Made by a program: the position numbers and the translations under genes. The notes beneath the pieces were generated by a model. It worked only from the letters and a program-made list of their open reading frames with translations, ran no database searches and had not been told where the DNA came from. This document shows positions 17,007 to 27,141 of a stretch of DNA of 57,888 bases, piece by piece (the stretch's first letter is position 1; every line of letters starts with the position of its first letter). This stretch comes from Desulfovibrio oxyclinae DSM 11498 (GTDB lineage: Bacteria > Desulfobacterota > Desulfovibrionia > Desulfovibrionales > Desulfovibrionaceae): assembly GCF_000375485.1 (NCBI RefSeq), contig NZ_AQXE01000011.1:77137-135024 (forward strand), written 5' to 3'.

Positions 17007-17038
17007 AAGGCTCAGAAGGAAAACCTTCTAAGCCTTTA
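17007..17038 (-). terminator. Terminator of tRNA-Ala
   Basis: AAAGGCTCAGAAGG / CCTTCTAAGCCTTT, 14-bp stem with one C-A mismatch and a 4-base loop. The minus-strand side ends in CTTTTTTCG. It begins 8 bases after the CCA end of the tRNA. Confidence 0.8.
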
Positions 17039-17045
17039 TAATCAT

Positions 17046-17121
<76 letters not shown>

Positions 17122-17139
17122 ACTGCGTTGGGAGAAATG

Positions 17140-17168
17140 TGTTTAGCGAAACACGGTATCGCTGTCAA
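17140..17168 (-). promoter_or_regulatory. Promoter of tRNA-Ala
   Basis: On the minus strand TTGACA (17168-17163), a 17-base spacer and TAAACA (17145-17140), placing transcription start about 10 bases before the tRNA 5' end. Confidence 0.6.
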
Positions 17169-17205
17169 CACATTCGCGGGAGAAAAATGAAAATCGTTGA
17201 AAAGA

Positions 17206-18045
17206 CTACCGAAGTCGCGTGGCAAGCCAGTCCAGTACGAGTGAAGGATTGACCGGCACCTGCGTGTTCAGAGCATCCTGAGCTTCGCCAAGGGCGAGAT
17301 CCAGACGTCGCAGACCGGCAGGTCCGAGCTTTGCCGCCATTTTGGCACCAAGATCATCCTCTGCGCCGCTCATGGCATTGCGAAGATGCCGCTGCATGCC
17401 GAGCAAGATCTGAAAGGCCAGATCAGCATCCACTTTTCCCTTGGTGGATGTCCGGGAGAACCAGCCTCGGCCCGACTGCCAGAAGCCGACCATGGCCGCG
17501 CACCATTCATCGATATCCGAATCATTTGCCGCGACCTCGGGCCAAGCCAAGGTCACCACGAAACTACGGGAAACCAAGGTCTCCAGAAGCCTCTCGCGCT
17601 GCGGAGTGCACAGGACAAACACATTCCCTGGACGGGGTTCCTCAAGAGACTTGAGAAGCGCGTTGGCCGACTCGGTCATGAGCCGCTGGGCCTCGGCAAG
17701 GATGGTGACGCGATAGCCATCGCCGTGAGGCGGCTGGCCCCATATGGGACGAGCCTCACGGATGGGTTCAACCTTGATGAGATCCTCTCGCCCGTCGAAC
17801 ACCATGAGGTCCGAAAAGGCCTGATCCGATATCTGGCGGCAGGGGGCGCATCCGGCACAGGGCTTGTCCGGAGCGGTGCAGTTCAGGCGCATGGCCCACC
17901 ACTGGGCGGCGGCGAACCGTTCGTCCGCGTTGCCGCCTTCGATGACCACACTCTGAGGCGGATTGGACGCCAGGGCGCCCAGCCGAAGAATCGCGTTCTG
18001 CTGTCCCGAAAGGACGGTGAGCGGATCAGTGCGGCCGGACGCCAT
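17206..18045 (-). CDS. holB: DNA polymerase III delta' subunit
   Basis: 279-aa clamp-loader subunit. It has the zinc-binding CAGCAPC (four-Cys module with the earlier Cys in LNCTAPDKPCAGC), the LMTESANALLKSLEEP segment typical of delta' and gamma/tau, and VFVLCTPQRERLLETLVSRS. The Walker A loop is degenerate (VVIEGGNADERF), as expected for the non-ATP-binding delta'. It is 11 bases after purA and probably co-transcribed with it. Shorter than E. coli HolB (334 aa) but usual for this group. Confidence 0.85.
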   Translation of the reverse strand: MASGRTDPLTVLSGQQNAILRLGALASNPPQSVVIEGGNADERFAAAQWWAMRLNCTAPDKPCAGCAPCRQISDQAFSDLMVFDGREDLIKVEPIREARPIWGQPPHGDGYRVTILAEAQRLMTESANALLKSLEEPRPGNVFVLCTPQRERLLETLVSRSFVVTLAWPEVAANDSDIDEWCAAMVGFWQSGRGWFSRTSTKGKVDADLAFQILLGMQRHLRNAMSGAEDDLGAKMAAKLGPAGLRRLDLALGEAQDALNTQVPVNPSLVLDWLATRLR

Positions 18046-18056
18046 GGCTTGTATTC

Positions 18057-19334
<1,278 letters not shown>

Positions 19335-19435
19335 TCAACGCTCCTTGACGCGGGCCGAGGCAAAGCTGCAACCCGTAAATTGACCACAAAACGGTAATCT
19401 TGCGTAATGAATACGTGAAGATGTGTCAACTGCAG

Positions 19436-19816
19436 CTACTTGTCTCGCGGGGTAAAGCGCAGCACCTTGCCGCGGGGAGTCGAATCATCGCCGTTTTCGG
19501 CGGGATCGCCCTCTTCCGGGGCCTGCTCGCCCTTCACTCTGCCCTGAGGCGCGGTAAGCGCAGTCAAATCAATCCCGCCGTCCTGCGGTTCGGGATTTCG
19601 GGATTCGCTCCAGCGGTGATTGAAAAGCTGGTTCTTCAAGCGCACGGACTGCAGGAGGCAAAAGACGAGCACGTCATCCTCCCAGCGTTTGGTCGGCTCG
19701 AATTCACGCACACGCTCGGCGTATTTTTCCCATACGCTCATGAGAGAGGCCTCGTCATAGGCGTTGAGCTGACGCGCCATCTTGACCAGCGCTTTTTCCA
19801 GATACGATTCTGCCAT
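19436..19816 (-). CDS. Conserved-looking hypothetical protein
   Basis: 126 aa, unrecognised. The first 75 residues are helical (MAESYLEKALVKMARQLNAYDEASLMSVWEKYAERV, then WEDDVLVFCLLQSVRLKNQLFNH). The last 50 are polar and probably unstructured, rich in Pro, Glu and Gly. No signal peptide. It lies 104 bases upstream of purA on the same strand. Codon use is like the neighbours, so I take it as real; function unknown. Confidence 0.6.
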   Translation of the reverse strand: MAESYLEKALVKMARQLNAYDEASLMSVWEKYAERVREFEPTKRWEDDVLVFCLLQSVRLKNQLFNHRWSESRNPEPQDGGIDLTALTAPQGRVKGEQAPEEGDPAENGDDSTPRGKVLRFTPRDK

Positions 19817-19904
19817 GGTGGTTTCTATCTCTCCTTGATTGGCAATGCCGTGGCTTGCATAGCAGATTCCCCGCCGGCAGCCAATGACTAATGACCAAAC
19901 AGAA

Positions 19905-19933
19905 AGGCCGCCCCCGACCGTCGGAGGCGGCCT
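19905..19933 (-). terminator. Intrinsic terminator of the chemoreceptor gene
   Basis: AGGCCGCC...CCGA / TCGG...GGCGGCCT stem with one bulge, followed on the minus strand by TTTCTG, about 30 bases after the stop at 19962. Confidence 0.8.
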
Positions 19934-19961
19934 CCCCTCAGGAGGTTATGCACGTCGAGTA

Positions 19962-21683
19962 TCAAAAGCGTTCGAACTCGTCGTCATCCAGATTGATCAT
20001 GGCTCCGGAGTCGGTGCTGCCACCGCCCCCGCCATCGTTGGAATCCTTGGGCTTCTTCTTGGGAGTATTCCCGGAAGAAGGCAGCGGCTTTGCCTTGCCT
20101 GCGGACTTTGCCTGCGGCTTCTTCTTGGCTTGCTTCTTTGCGGGCTTTGCGTAACGGCTCTGCTCCTTGCTGCCGCTGGCAACCTTGAAAAAGCCTATGC
20201 TTTCCTGCAGCTGTTCGGCCTGACTCGAAAGCTCCTCGGCGGTTGAGGCAACTTCCTGAGAAGCAGAAGCATTCTGCTGCACGACCTTGTTCAGTTCCTG
20301 AATGCCGGAGTTGACCTGCTCGGCCCCTGAAGTCTGCTCATCGCTGGCAGTGGATATCTCCTGAATGAGTTCCGAGGTCCGCTGAATATCCGGCACGATC
20401 TTCGAGAGCAGGTCGCCGGCTTCCTCTGCCACGGCAACGCTTGAAGTGGAGAGTTCGCTGATTTCGGCAGCCGCCTGCCCGGAACGTTCGGCGAGCTTTC
20501 GGACTTCCGCCGCAACCACGGCGAACCCCTTGCCATGCTCACCAGCTCTGGCTGCTTCGATGGCCGCATTGAGAGCAAGCAGGTTGGTCTGTCGAGCTAT
20601 TTCCTCGACTATGAGAATTTTTTCCGCGATCTGGTTCATGGCCTCGACGGTCTTCCGGACGGCCTCGCCGCCCTTTTCGGTATCAGAGGCCGCCTTCACT
20701 GCAATGGAGTCCGTCTCCCGAGCGTTCTCGGCGTTCTGGCTGATACTGGAAGTCATCTGCTCCATGGACGAGGAAACCTGCTCCACGGCGGAAGCCTGCG
20801 TGTTCGCACCCTGTGACAGTTCCATAGATGCCGATGCGAGCTCTTCGTTGCCCGCGGTCATGTTCTCACTGGCTTCCTGAACCGAGGCCACGACATCACG
20901 AAGCTCGCTGACCATGCCACGCATTGCATCGGCCAGTTGCCCCGATTCATCACGACACCCCTTGGGGATTTCGACGGTGAGATCACCCTTTGCGAGCCTG
21001 CGGGCGGCTGCAACCGCGGACTGGAGGGGGCCGACCATGCCTCTGACGACCATGACCACGATCAAAAGGACCAACGCGATCACGACGATGGAAGGGATGA
21101 TGATCTTCAGACGCAATCCATTCATCTGCTCCTCGACATCATCCACGTAAATCCCGGAGCCTACGATCCAGCCCCATGGCTGGTAATTCTTCACGAAAGA
21201 AACCTTGGGAACAGGCTGCTTCTTGCCGGGTTTGGGCCAGACGTAATCGACAAAGCCGGAGCCTTCGCTCTTGGCAACCTCAACCATTTCCCTGAAGAAC
21301 GACTTGCCGTTTTCGTCCTTGAGACCGATAACCTGCGTCCCATCGAGATCCGGCTTGATGGGGTGCATGATCATCTTTCCGTCCATACCCTGAATCCAAA
21401 AATATTCATTCCCGGAATAGCGAAGCGAGCGTACGGAATTCATGGCTGCCTGCTTGGCTTCCTGCTCGGTTATCTCTCCGGAGGAAGCCATGTTGGCGTA
21501 CCCTTCAATGAGGGTGTAAGCCACATCCACCACACTTCTGGTTGCAATGCGCTTTTCCTGCATGAGAGCGTTGCCGGTTACAGGCAGGAAGTAACCGAGG
21601 AGCCCGGCAAGGATTATCACTGCCGTTCCGCCAAAGATAGCAAGAATCTTCGTTTGCATCTTCCAGTCGCAAAATCGTTTCAT
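19962..21683 (-). CDS. Methyl-accepting chemotaxis protein with single Cache domain
   Basis: 573-aa chemoreceptor. The start at 21683 has GGAGGGCGGA upstream; the longer open frame lacks this. TM1 lies at about residues 12-31. A periplasmic sCache_2-type domain follows (residues 40-185, with [15 protein letters not shown] and [14 protein letters not shown]), then TM2 at 195-217, HAMP, and a signalling hairpin with [34 protein letters not shown]. The tail is Lys/Ala/Pro- then Gly-rich and ends DDEFERF; EFERF fits the CheR/CheB-tethering pentapeptide pattern x-aromatic-x-x-aromatic. Ligands of this Cache type are often small organic acids; the actual one is unknown. Confidence 0.93.
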   Translation of the reverse strand: MKRFCDWKMQTKILAIFGGTAVIILAGLLGYFLPVTGNALMQEKRIATRSVVDVAYTLIEGYANMASSGEITEQEAKQAAMNSVRSLRYSGNEYFWIQGMDGKMIMHPIKPDLDGTQVIGLKDENGKSFFREMVEVAKSEGSGFVDYVWPKPGKKQPVPKVSFVKNYQPWGWIVGSGIYVDDVEEQMNGLRLKIIIPSIVVIALVLLIVVMVVRGMVGPLQSAVAAARRLAKGDLTVEIPKGCRDESGQLADAMRGMVSELRDVVASVQEASENMTAGNEELASASMELSQGANTQASAVEQVSSSMEQMTSSISQNAENARETDSIAVKAASDTEKGGEAVRKTVEAMNQIAEKILIVEEIARQTNLLALNAAIEAARAGEHGKGFAVVAAEVRKLAERSGQAAAEISELSTSSVAVAEEAGDLLSKIVPDIQRTSELIQEISTASDEQTSGAEQVNSGIQELNKVVQQNASASQEVASTAEELSSQAEQLQESIGFFKVASGSKEQSRYAKPAKKQAKKKPQAKSAGKAKPLPSSGNTPKKKPKDSNDGGGGGSTDSGAMINLDDDEFERF

Positions 21684-21858
21684 TCCGCCCTCCGGTAGTC
21701 GAAACACAAGATGGTCATTTACTCTGGATTCCTGATTAAACAGTACACAAACAGAGAGAAACCGCACCATTTTTTCCCAGAAAATAACGCCGCTAACAGC
21801 CCGTTGCCCGGCGGTTGGTCCTGTGATATGAGACCTCACCCCACAAACCGGAGGAGTC

Positions 21859-23133
21859 ATGAGCGATCTCAAGAAAATGTACCGGACCCTTCAGCAGGAC
21901 CCGTTTCCCGAAGAAATGACCATTGAGCTCGGAGGGCAGAAAATGGCCTTCCGCAAGCGCACGTGGGAGATCGACGGTGAGACCAAGGGCCTGCGCTATG
22001 GAGAAAACCCCGACCAGCCCGCCGCTCTTTTCGAGCCGGTCGAAGGCGAACTGGAAATCGGCGGCGTCAAGCTGCGCGGCCCCGGACAGGGCCTTGTTTG
22101 CGCCCTGACCGAGCAGCACATGCTTCAGGCAGGAAAGCATCCCGGCAAAATCAATCTGACCGATGTGGATAACGGCCTGAACATTCTTCAGTATCTTTCC
22201 GCAAAGCCCGCAGCGGTCATCCTCAAGCACAACAACCCGTGCGGCGCCGCATGGACCGATGAAGGTCTCGCCACCGCGCTGGACCGCGCCTTCAAGGCCG
22301 ACCGCATTGCGGCATTCGGCGGAGCCATCGTCGTGAACCGCAAGCTGGACAAGGCCACCGCAGAGATTGTCAACTCCGCCTACTTCGAAGTTGTCGCCGC
22401 CCCGGCCTACGATGCCGATGCTCTCGAACTGCTCAAGAGCAAAAAGAACCTGCGCATTCTTCAGATTCCGGGAATCGAAGAACTTGAAAAGCTCGCAGGC
22501 CAGCCCTTCCTCGACATCAAGTCCCTTATGGACGGCGGCATGGTGCTTCAGTTCTCGTTCTGCAACCGCATCCTCGCCAAGGAAGACTTCATTTCCGCCA
22601 GCGCAGAGAAGGACGGCAACGCCTTCACCGCTCGCACTCCGGATGCCCGCGAGGCAGATGACCTGCTCTTCGCATGGGCAGTGGAAGCCGGCGTGACCTC
22701 CAACTCCGTGCTGTTCGTCAAGGACGGCGCCACGGTGGCGGTCGGGACCGGAGAACAGGACCGTGTCGGCTGCGTCCTCCTCGCCATTGGCAAAGCGTAC
22801 ACCAAGCACTCCGACCTGCTCGCCTTCGAAAAGACCGGCAAAAGCCTTTTCGAGCTCAAACTGGCAGCCAAGGAAGACGACTCCCTTGCCGCCACCCTGA
22901 AACAGATCGAAAAACAGACTGAGGAAGAACGCGGTGGCCTCCCCGGCTCCGTAGCTGTTTCAGACGGTTTCTTCCCCTTCCGCGACGGCGTGGACCTGTG
23001 CATTGAACAGGGCGTCAGCGCCATCGCCCAACCCGGCGGCTCCATCCGCGACCACGAGATCATTCAGGCCGTCAACGAGGCCACCCCGCAGGTCGCCATG
23101 GTCTTCACCGGCCAGCGCAGCTTCAAGCACTAG
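21859..23133 (+). CDS. Stand-alone AICAR transformylase (PurH C-terminal domain only)
   Basis: 424-aa phosphoribosylaminoimidazolecarboxamide formyltransferase, the penultimate step of IMP synthesis. It has [13 protein letters not shown], the catalytic Lys-His pair in [11 protein letters not shown], and [14 protein letters not shown]. The N-terminal MGS-like IMP cyclohydrolase domain of bifunctional PurH (about 200 residues) is absent, and the gene begins cleanly with GGAGGAGTC ATG, so this is a genuine single-function form. IMP cyclohydrolase must be encoded elsewhere. Divergent from the chemoreceptor gene and ending in a strong terminator. Confidence 0.92.
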   Translation: MSDLKKMYRTLQQDPFPEEMTIELGGQKMAFRKRTWEIDGETKGLRYGENPDQPAALFEPVEGELEIGGVKLRGPGQGLVCALTEQHMLQAGKHPGKINLTDVDNGLNILQYLSAKPAAVILKHNNPCGAAWTDEGLATALDRAFKADRIAAFGGAIVVNRKLDKATAEIVNSAYFEVVAAPAYDADALELLKSKKNLRILQIPGIEELEKLAGQPFLDIKSLMDGGMVLQFSFCNRILAKEDFISASAEKDGNAFTARTPDAREADDLLFAWAVEAGVTSNSVLFVKDGATVAVGTGEQDRVGCVLLAIGKAYTKHSDLLAFEKTGKSLFELKLAAKEDDSLAATLKQIEKQTEEERGGLPGSVAVSDGFFPFRDGVDLCIEQGVSAIAQPGGSIRDHEIIQAVNEATPQVAMVFTGQRSFKH

Positions 23134-23156
23134 CAACCGCCTAGTATTACATTGAA

Positions 23157-23183
23157 AAGGCCTTTCCACACCGGAAAGGCCTT
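23157..23183 (+). terminator. Intrinsic terminator of the AICAR transformylase gene
   Basis: AAGGCCTTTCC / GGAAAGGCCTT, 11-bp stem, 5-base loop, T7 tail. It insulates the arsR-hgcAB promoter that begins 30 bases later. Confidence 0.92.
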
Positions 23184-23212
23184 TTTTTGGACACCTTGCC
23201 CCGCACCAGGAT

Positions 23213-23257
23213 TTGACATCCAACGCCGGAACACCTATCGTCAATCGACGATTAACG
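23213..23257 (+). promoter_or_regulatory. Promoter and ArsR-type operator of the arsR-hgcAB operon
   Basis: TTGACA (23213-23218), 17-base spacer and TATCGT (23236-23241). A 19-base palindrome with one mismatched pair, CGTCAATCG-A-CGATTAACG (23239-23257), covers the end of the -10 and the expected start site, the classic position for an ArsR repressor. Derepression on metal or metalloid binding is the expected mode. Confidence 0.7.
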
Positions 23258-23269
23258 ATGGATGGAATC

Positions 23270-23554
23270 ATGAAAGAACACGAAACGGAACGTCTGGCCG
23301 GATACTGCAAGGCACTGGGCCACCCCACGCGGGTGCTCATCCTTCGCAAGCTCATCGAAATCAATCGCTGCACCTGCGGCAGTATCGTGGATGAACTGCC
23401 GCTGGCCCAGTCCACCGTAAGCGCGCACTTAAAGGTCCTGCGAGAATCCGGACTGATCCACGGCGAAATCGAAGGCCCCAAGACCTGCTACTGCGTCAAC
23501 CCCGAAGCCATTTCCGATATGGGGACCCTGATGCAAGCGCTCGGAGAACGATAA
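23270..23554 (+). CDS. ArsR-family metalloregulator preceding hgcA
   Basis: 94-aa winged-helix repressor: ALGHPTRVLILRKLIEI, recognition helix LAQSTVSAHLKVLRESGLI, wing EIEGPKTCYCVN. The segment NRCTCGSIVDEL occupies the place of the ELCVCDL metal site of ArsR/SmtB proteins and holds two Cys; another pair is CYC in the wing. I start at 23270 (GGATGGA upstream); ATG 23258 is in frame but abuts the operator palindrome and lacks a ribosome-binding site. Its TAA overlaps the hgcA ATG by one base (TAATG), so translation is coupled. An ArsR gene before hgcA is, as I recall, known from mercury-methylating Desulfovibrio. Confidence 0.88.
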   Translation: MKEHETERLAGYCKALGHPTRVLILRKLIEINRCTCGSIVDELPLAQSTVSAHLKVLRESGLIHGEIEGPKTCYCVNPEAISDMGTLMQALGER

Positions 23555-24711
23555 TGAATGATCTCAAAGAACTGAACGACGTCATGTTCAATCAGCCAAT
23601 GATGGCTCCCTCGTCGCAAACGGAAGAAATCTGCTGAGGCCCTCAGCCCGACCCCGAGGCCGGGGTCTACGAACGTCCCGGATACGACATCTGCGGTTTC
23701 GTCGAAGAGTTCATGGAAACTCCCGCAGGAACCGTTCCACGCATTTCCTCGAAAATCCGTTTCAAGGACCACTTTGGAACGTTCCTTGTCCGCACGGGCT
23801 TTATACGCACCAACTACCGCGTCACGCCGGGCGTCCACGCTGTGGGCAACCCAGGCCCGGACTCTCCGGTGATTGTCACGGCCAATTACAAACTGACCTT
23901 CGACGTCGTCCGGCGCGATCTCGCCTGTACCGATGTCTGGCTGTTGGTCATTGACACACGCGGCATCAATGTCTGGTGCGCGGCGGGCAAATCCCTGTTC
24001 TCCACGGATGAGGTCATCCGCAAGATACGCTCTTCGGGCCTTGAAAAACTCGTCGGCCACCGTTCGGTCATTCTGCCCCAACTCGGAGCTCCGGGCGTAG
24101 CCGCTCATGAAGTGAGAAAGGCCACCGGCTTCAAGGTGAAATACGGCCCCGTCCGATCCTCGGACCTCAAAGCGTTCATCGAAAACGGCCTGAAGACCAC
24201 GGACGACATGCGCGCCGTATCCTTTACGCTCAAGGAGCGCGCTGAACTGATACCCATTGAAATCGTCATGGCCTGGCGTTGGATTTTGCTTGCCCTGCTC
24301 CTCTTTGTGCTGCTGGGCGGAATAGGGCCATGGGGGTATGACGTTCATGCCGCGTGGTCCCGAGGCTGGGATGCGTTTCTAACCGGCCTTGCGGGATTCC
24401 TGGGCGGCACGGCGCTGGCCCCCCTGCTCATGTCCCGGCTACCCGGACGCATGTTCTGGCTTCATGGCGCGCTTCTGGGGGCAATCGCTGCAGCGTGCAC
24501 GGCGTTCATGGTGGCTTCGGGGCCGGGACCGGTGTTGATCGGTACGGCTGCCGGTTCATTCATGATGATGAATTTCACCGGCTCAACGCCGTTCACCTCG
24601 CCCACAGGGGTTGAACATGAAATGAAACGGGGCATCCCCTTCCAGCTCGTCACCGCGCTGCTCGGACTCGCGCTCTGGATCGTCATGCCCTTTATCACGG
24701 GAGGTGCCTGA
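23554..24711 (+). CDS. hgcA: Mercury methylation corrinoid protein HgcA, apparent selenoprotein
   Basis: 385 aa if UGA at codon 28 (23635-23637) is read as selenocysteine. HgcA carries the methyl group on a corrinoid and passes it to Hg(II). The cap-helix motif N139-VWCAAGK146 with the cobalt-ligand Cys142 is present, inside the corrinoid domain (about residues 60-230), and five membrane helices follow from residue 240. The start at 23554 has GGAG 8 bases upstream and overlaps the arsR stop. Between start and UGA the frame is open. After it, GPQPDPEAGVYERPGYDICGFVEEF is the conserved HgcA N-terminus (from memory HgcA proteins have CCGP here), so the sequence gives Cys-Sec-Gly-Pro. Starting at ATG 23713 would lose this part and has no ribosome-binding site. 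A nonsense mutation or base error is the alternative. Confidence 0.88.
23635..23667 (+). promoter_or_regulatory. UGA codon and candidate bacterial SECIS in hgcA
   Basis: The UGA (23635-23637) is followed after 12 bases by a 6-bp perfect stem GACCCC / GGGGUC (23650-23655, 23662-23667) with the 6-base loop GAGGCC. The loop starts 18 bases after UGA and its first base is G. This meets the bacterial SECIS rules as I remember them: loop 16-37 bases from UGA, G among the first two loop bases, stem of at least 4 bp. Confidence 0.65.
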
Positions 24712-24986
24712 TGAAGGATTTTCGCTACCTTGAAGGAATGGCCACACTCAGTCTCGACACGCAAAAATGCGTCGGGTGCGGCATGTGCCTCGCCGTGTGT
24801 CCCCATGAGGTTTTCCGGCTGGAAGACGGCAAGGTCGTGCTGGCTGACCACGGAGCGTGCATGGAGTGCGGCGCCTGCGCACTGAACTGCCCGGTGGATG
24901 CGGTTTCCGTCACTCCCGGCGTGGGGTGTGCGTCGCTGATCATCAAGCGGTGGCTCGGCATCCGCAGCAGCGGCGGTTGCTGCTGA
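24711..24986 (+). CDS. hgcB: Mercury methylation ferredoxin HgcB
   Basis: 91-aa 2[4Fe-4S] ferredoxin thought to reduce the HgcA corrinoid and hand over Hg(II). Cluster 1 uses Cys20, 23, 26 and 30; cluster 2 uses Cys50, 53, 56 and 60 in the HgcB signature ACMECGAC. The extra conserved Cys73 (GVGCAS) and the C-terminal Cys pair (90-91) are all present. Its ATG overlaps the hgcA stop (TGATG), so the two are translationally coupled. Usual HgcB length is about 95 residues. Confidence 0.95.
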   Translation: MKDFRYLEGMATLSLDTQKCVGCGMCLAVCPHEVFRLEDGKVVLADHGACMECGACALNCPVDAVSVTPGVGCASLIIKRWLGIRSSGGCC

Positions 24987-25099
24987 TAGATAATCCCTAT
25001 GATTCGCCCAGACGGCCATGCCGACAAACGATTTGCCTTCGCACTCCGCTATCGGGGTACACTCCCGGACATTGATGAAACCAATAGGAGGGTTGACCA

Positions 25100-26377
25100 A
25101 TGTCCGAGTCCGCGTATCGCGAAATGTGGGAGAAACTGGACCTCGATCTTGCCGCGCATGACGGCCTGCTTGAAGTCCTCGGCAAATTTTACGGCGACAT
25201 ATACCTATCGCAGAAAGGCCGCCTGAACGGCGCAGAATATCTCGACTTCGTCCTTTCAGAAGTCCACGGCCTGCGCATCAAGGAGCTTCAGGATGCCAAG
25301 GCGCAGGGAAAGAAGGTCATCGGCACCTTTTGCGTATTCGTACCCGAGGAACTGAGCCTTGCGGCCGACGCGGTGCAGGTCGGCCTGTGTTCCGGCGCGG
25401 ACGCGGGCAAGGAACTGGCGGAAGAGATCGTCCCGCGCAACACCTGTGCGCTCATCAAGTCCTTCATAGGCTTCAAGCTCGCCAAGCTCTGCCCCTTTAC
25501 CGAATCCTGCGACATGATCGTGGGCGAGACCACCTGCGACGGCAAGAAAAAAGCCTACGAGACCTTCGGCGAGCACGTGGACAACATGTACGTCATGGAG
25601 GTTCCGCAGCGCAAGGAAGCCTCGGACCGCGAGCTTTGGAAATCCGAAGTGCTGCGCTTCAAGGACTCCCTCGAAGAACTGACCGGCGTCGAAATCACCG
25701 CTGAACGGCTCAAGGAAGGCATTCGCATCGTCAATGAAAAGCGGCGCGCCCTGCAGCGGCTGAACGCCCTGCGCGCGGCGGTACCCACCCCGATTTCCGG
25801 CCGCGACGTGCTTCTGGTCAACCAGATCAGCTTCTATGACGACCCTGTCCGTTTCACCGAAAACATCAACAAGCTCTGCGATGAAATTGAGGAACGCATT
25901 GCCGCATCCGAGGGCGTGGTCCCCGAGGGAACCCCGCGCGTCATGCTTTCCGGCTGTCCCATGGCCGTGCCCAACTGGAAGCTGCCCTGGCTCATCGAAA
26001 GCTCGGGCGCGGTCATCGTGGGCGAGGAATCCTGCATCGGCACCCGCAACTCTCGCGACCTGGTGGACGAATCCGGTGAAACGCTGGAGGAAATGCTCGA
26101 CAACATCGCGGACCGTTACATGAAGATCGACTGCGCCTGTTTCACCCCCAACGACGAACGCCCGCAGAATGTGGAATCCATGGCGCGCGAACTCGACGTT
26201 GACGGAGTCATTCAGTACGCGCTCATGTTCTGCCAGCCCTACACGCACGAATCCATCAAGCTGGACCGGCGCCTCTCCGAAGCGGAAATCCCGGTGCTTG
26301 GCATCGAGACCGACTACTCCATGGAAGACGCGGAACAACTCAAGACGCGCGTGGAAGCGTTTCTGGAGATGATGTAG
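25100..26377 (+). CDS. Double-cubane-cluster protein (2-hydroxyacyl-CoA dehydratase/BcrC-like family)
   Basis: 425-aa iron-sulfur protein of the HgdB/BcrC family, of the kind described as double-cubane-cluster proteins that carry an [8Fe-9S] centre and reduce small molecules at very low potential. Candidate cluster cysteines are in GTFCVFVPEEL, RNTCALIKSF, LCPFTESCDMIVGETTCDGKKK (two positions), SGCPMAVPNWKLPWLIE and GEESCIGTRN. AGGAGGG precedes the ATG. Its activator ATPase follows with no gap. It lies 113 bases after hgcB without a clear terminator, so read-through from the hgcAB promoter is possible. Physiological substrate unknown. Confidence 0.85.
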   Translation: MSESAYREMWEKLDLDLAAHDGLLEVLGKFYGDIYLSQKGRLNGAEYLDFVLSEVHGLRIKELQDAKAQGKKVIGTFCVFVPEELSLAADAVQVGLCSGADAGKELAEEIVPRNTCALIKSFIGFKLAKLCPFTESCDMIVGETTCDGKKKAYETFGEHVDNMYVMEVPQRKEASDRELWKSEVLRFKDSLEELTGVEITAERLKEGIRIVNEKRRALQRLNALRAAVPTPISGRDVLLVNQISFYDDPVRFTENINKLCDEIEERIAASEGVVPEGTPRVMLSGCPMAVPNWKLPWLIESSGAVIVGEESCIGTRNSRDLVDESGETLEEMLDNIADRYMKIDCACFTPNDERPQNVESMARELDVDGVIQYALMFCQPYTHESIKLDRRLSEAEIPVLGIETDYSMEDAEQLKTRVEAFLEMM

Positions 26378-27130
26378 ATGATCGCAGGCATCGACATCGG
26401 TTCCAGATCCATGGAACTGGTTCTGCTGGACGACGGCAACATAGTGTCGCAACGCACGCTGCCCACCACCTTCGATCCTGTGGCGCAGCTGCGAAAATTG
26501 CTGGCCGACGTCGCTCCGGAGCGATGCATGGCAACCGGATACGGAAGGGAGCTCGTGCGCGAGGCCGGGCTCCCGTGCCCGGTGGATACCGTCACCGAAA
26601 TCAAAGCTCACGCCACCGGGGCCCATGCGTTACATCCTGAGGCCGTGACGGTTCTTGACATTGGCGGACAGGATACCAAGGCCATATCCCTGAGCAAGGC
26701 CGGAAAGGTGCTCAAGTTCGAAATGAACGACCGGTGCGCCGCCGGAACCGGTAAGTTTCTGGAATACACGGCCGCGGTCTTCCAGATTCCGGTGGAGGAA
26801 TTCGGGGAGTATGCCCTCATGGGAGAGAACGCCCCGGTCATCAACAGCATGTGTACGGTCTTTGCGGAGACGGAGGCCACGTCCCTTATGGCGCGCGGCA
26901 CCCGGCCCGAGGACATCGCCCTGGGACTGCACATGTCCATTGCGCGCCGCACCGTGAACATGCTGCGCCGCGTCGGCGGCAAGCTCCCCGTGGCCTTTGT
27001 CGGCGGCGTGGCGAGAAATCCCTGTATGACATCGCTTCTGCGCCAGCTTCTGAAAGCTGACGGCCCCGACCTTCTCACCCCCGAGGCTCCGGAGATGACC
27101 GGCGCGCTCGGCGCCGCAATGTTGGCCTGA
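26378..27130 (+). CDS. Activator ATPase of the double-cubane protein (BadF/BcrA/HgdC family)
   Basis: 250-aa ASKHA-fold ATPase that injects electrons, driven by ATP hydrolysis, into its partner. The N-terminus IAGIDIGSRSMELVLLD is the phosphate-1 loop and VLDIGGQDTKAI the phosphate-2 loop. The dimer-bridging [4Fe-4S] cysteines are in NDRCAAGTGKFLE and NSMCTVFAETE. Its ATG directly follows the TAG of the double-cubane gene, giving an obligatory operon pair. Confidence 0.92.
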   Translation: MIAGIDIGSRSMELVLLDDGNIVSQRTLPTTFDPVAQLRKLLADVAPERCMATGYGRELVREAGLPCPVDTVTEIKAHATGAHALHPEAVTVLDIGGQDTKAISLSKAGKVLKFEMNDRCAAGTGKFLEYTAAVFQIPVEEFGEYALMGENAPVINSMCTVFAETEATSLMARGTRPEDIALGLHMSIARRTVNMLRRVGGKLPVAFVGGVARNPCMTSLLRQLLKADGPDLLTPEAPEMTGALGAAMLA

Positions 27131-27141
27131 TTGGCATAGAA

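Noticed and set aside
23713..24711. Shorter hgcA start at ATG 23713, avoiding the UGA
   Set aside because: It has no ribosome-binding site, leaves 158 bases untranslated after arsR, and discards GYDICGFVEEF-type sequence that belongs to the HgcA N-terminus. The upstream ATG has a good site and overlaps the arsR stop.
25256..26626. 456-aa minus-strand open frame
   Set aside because: Antisense shadow of the double-cubane gene, caused by GC-rich codon use; its translation is low-complexity His/Val/Gly/Asp-rich and resembles no family.
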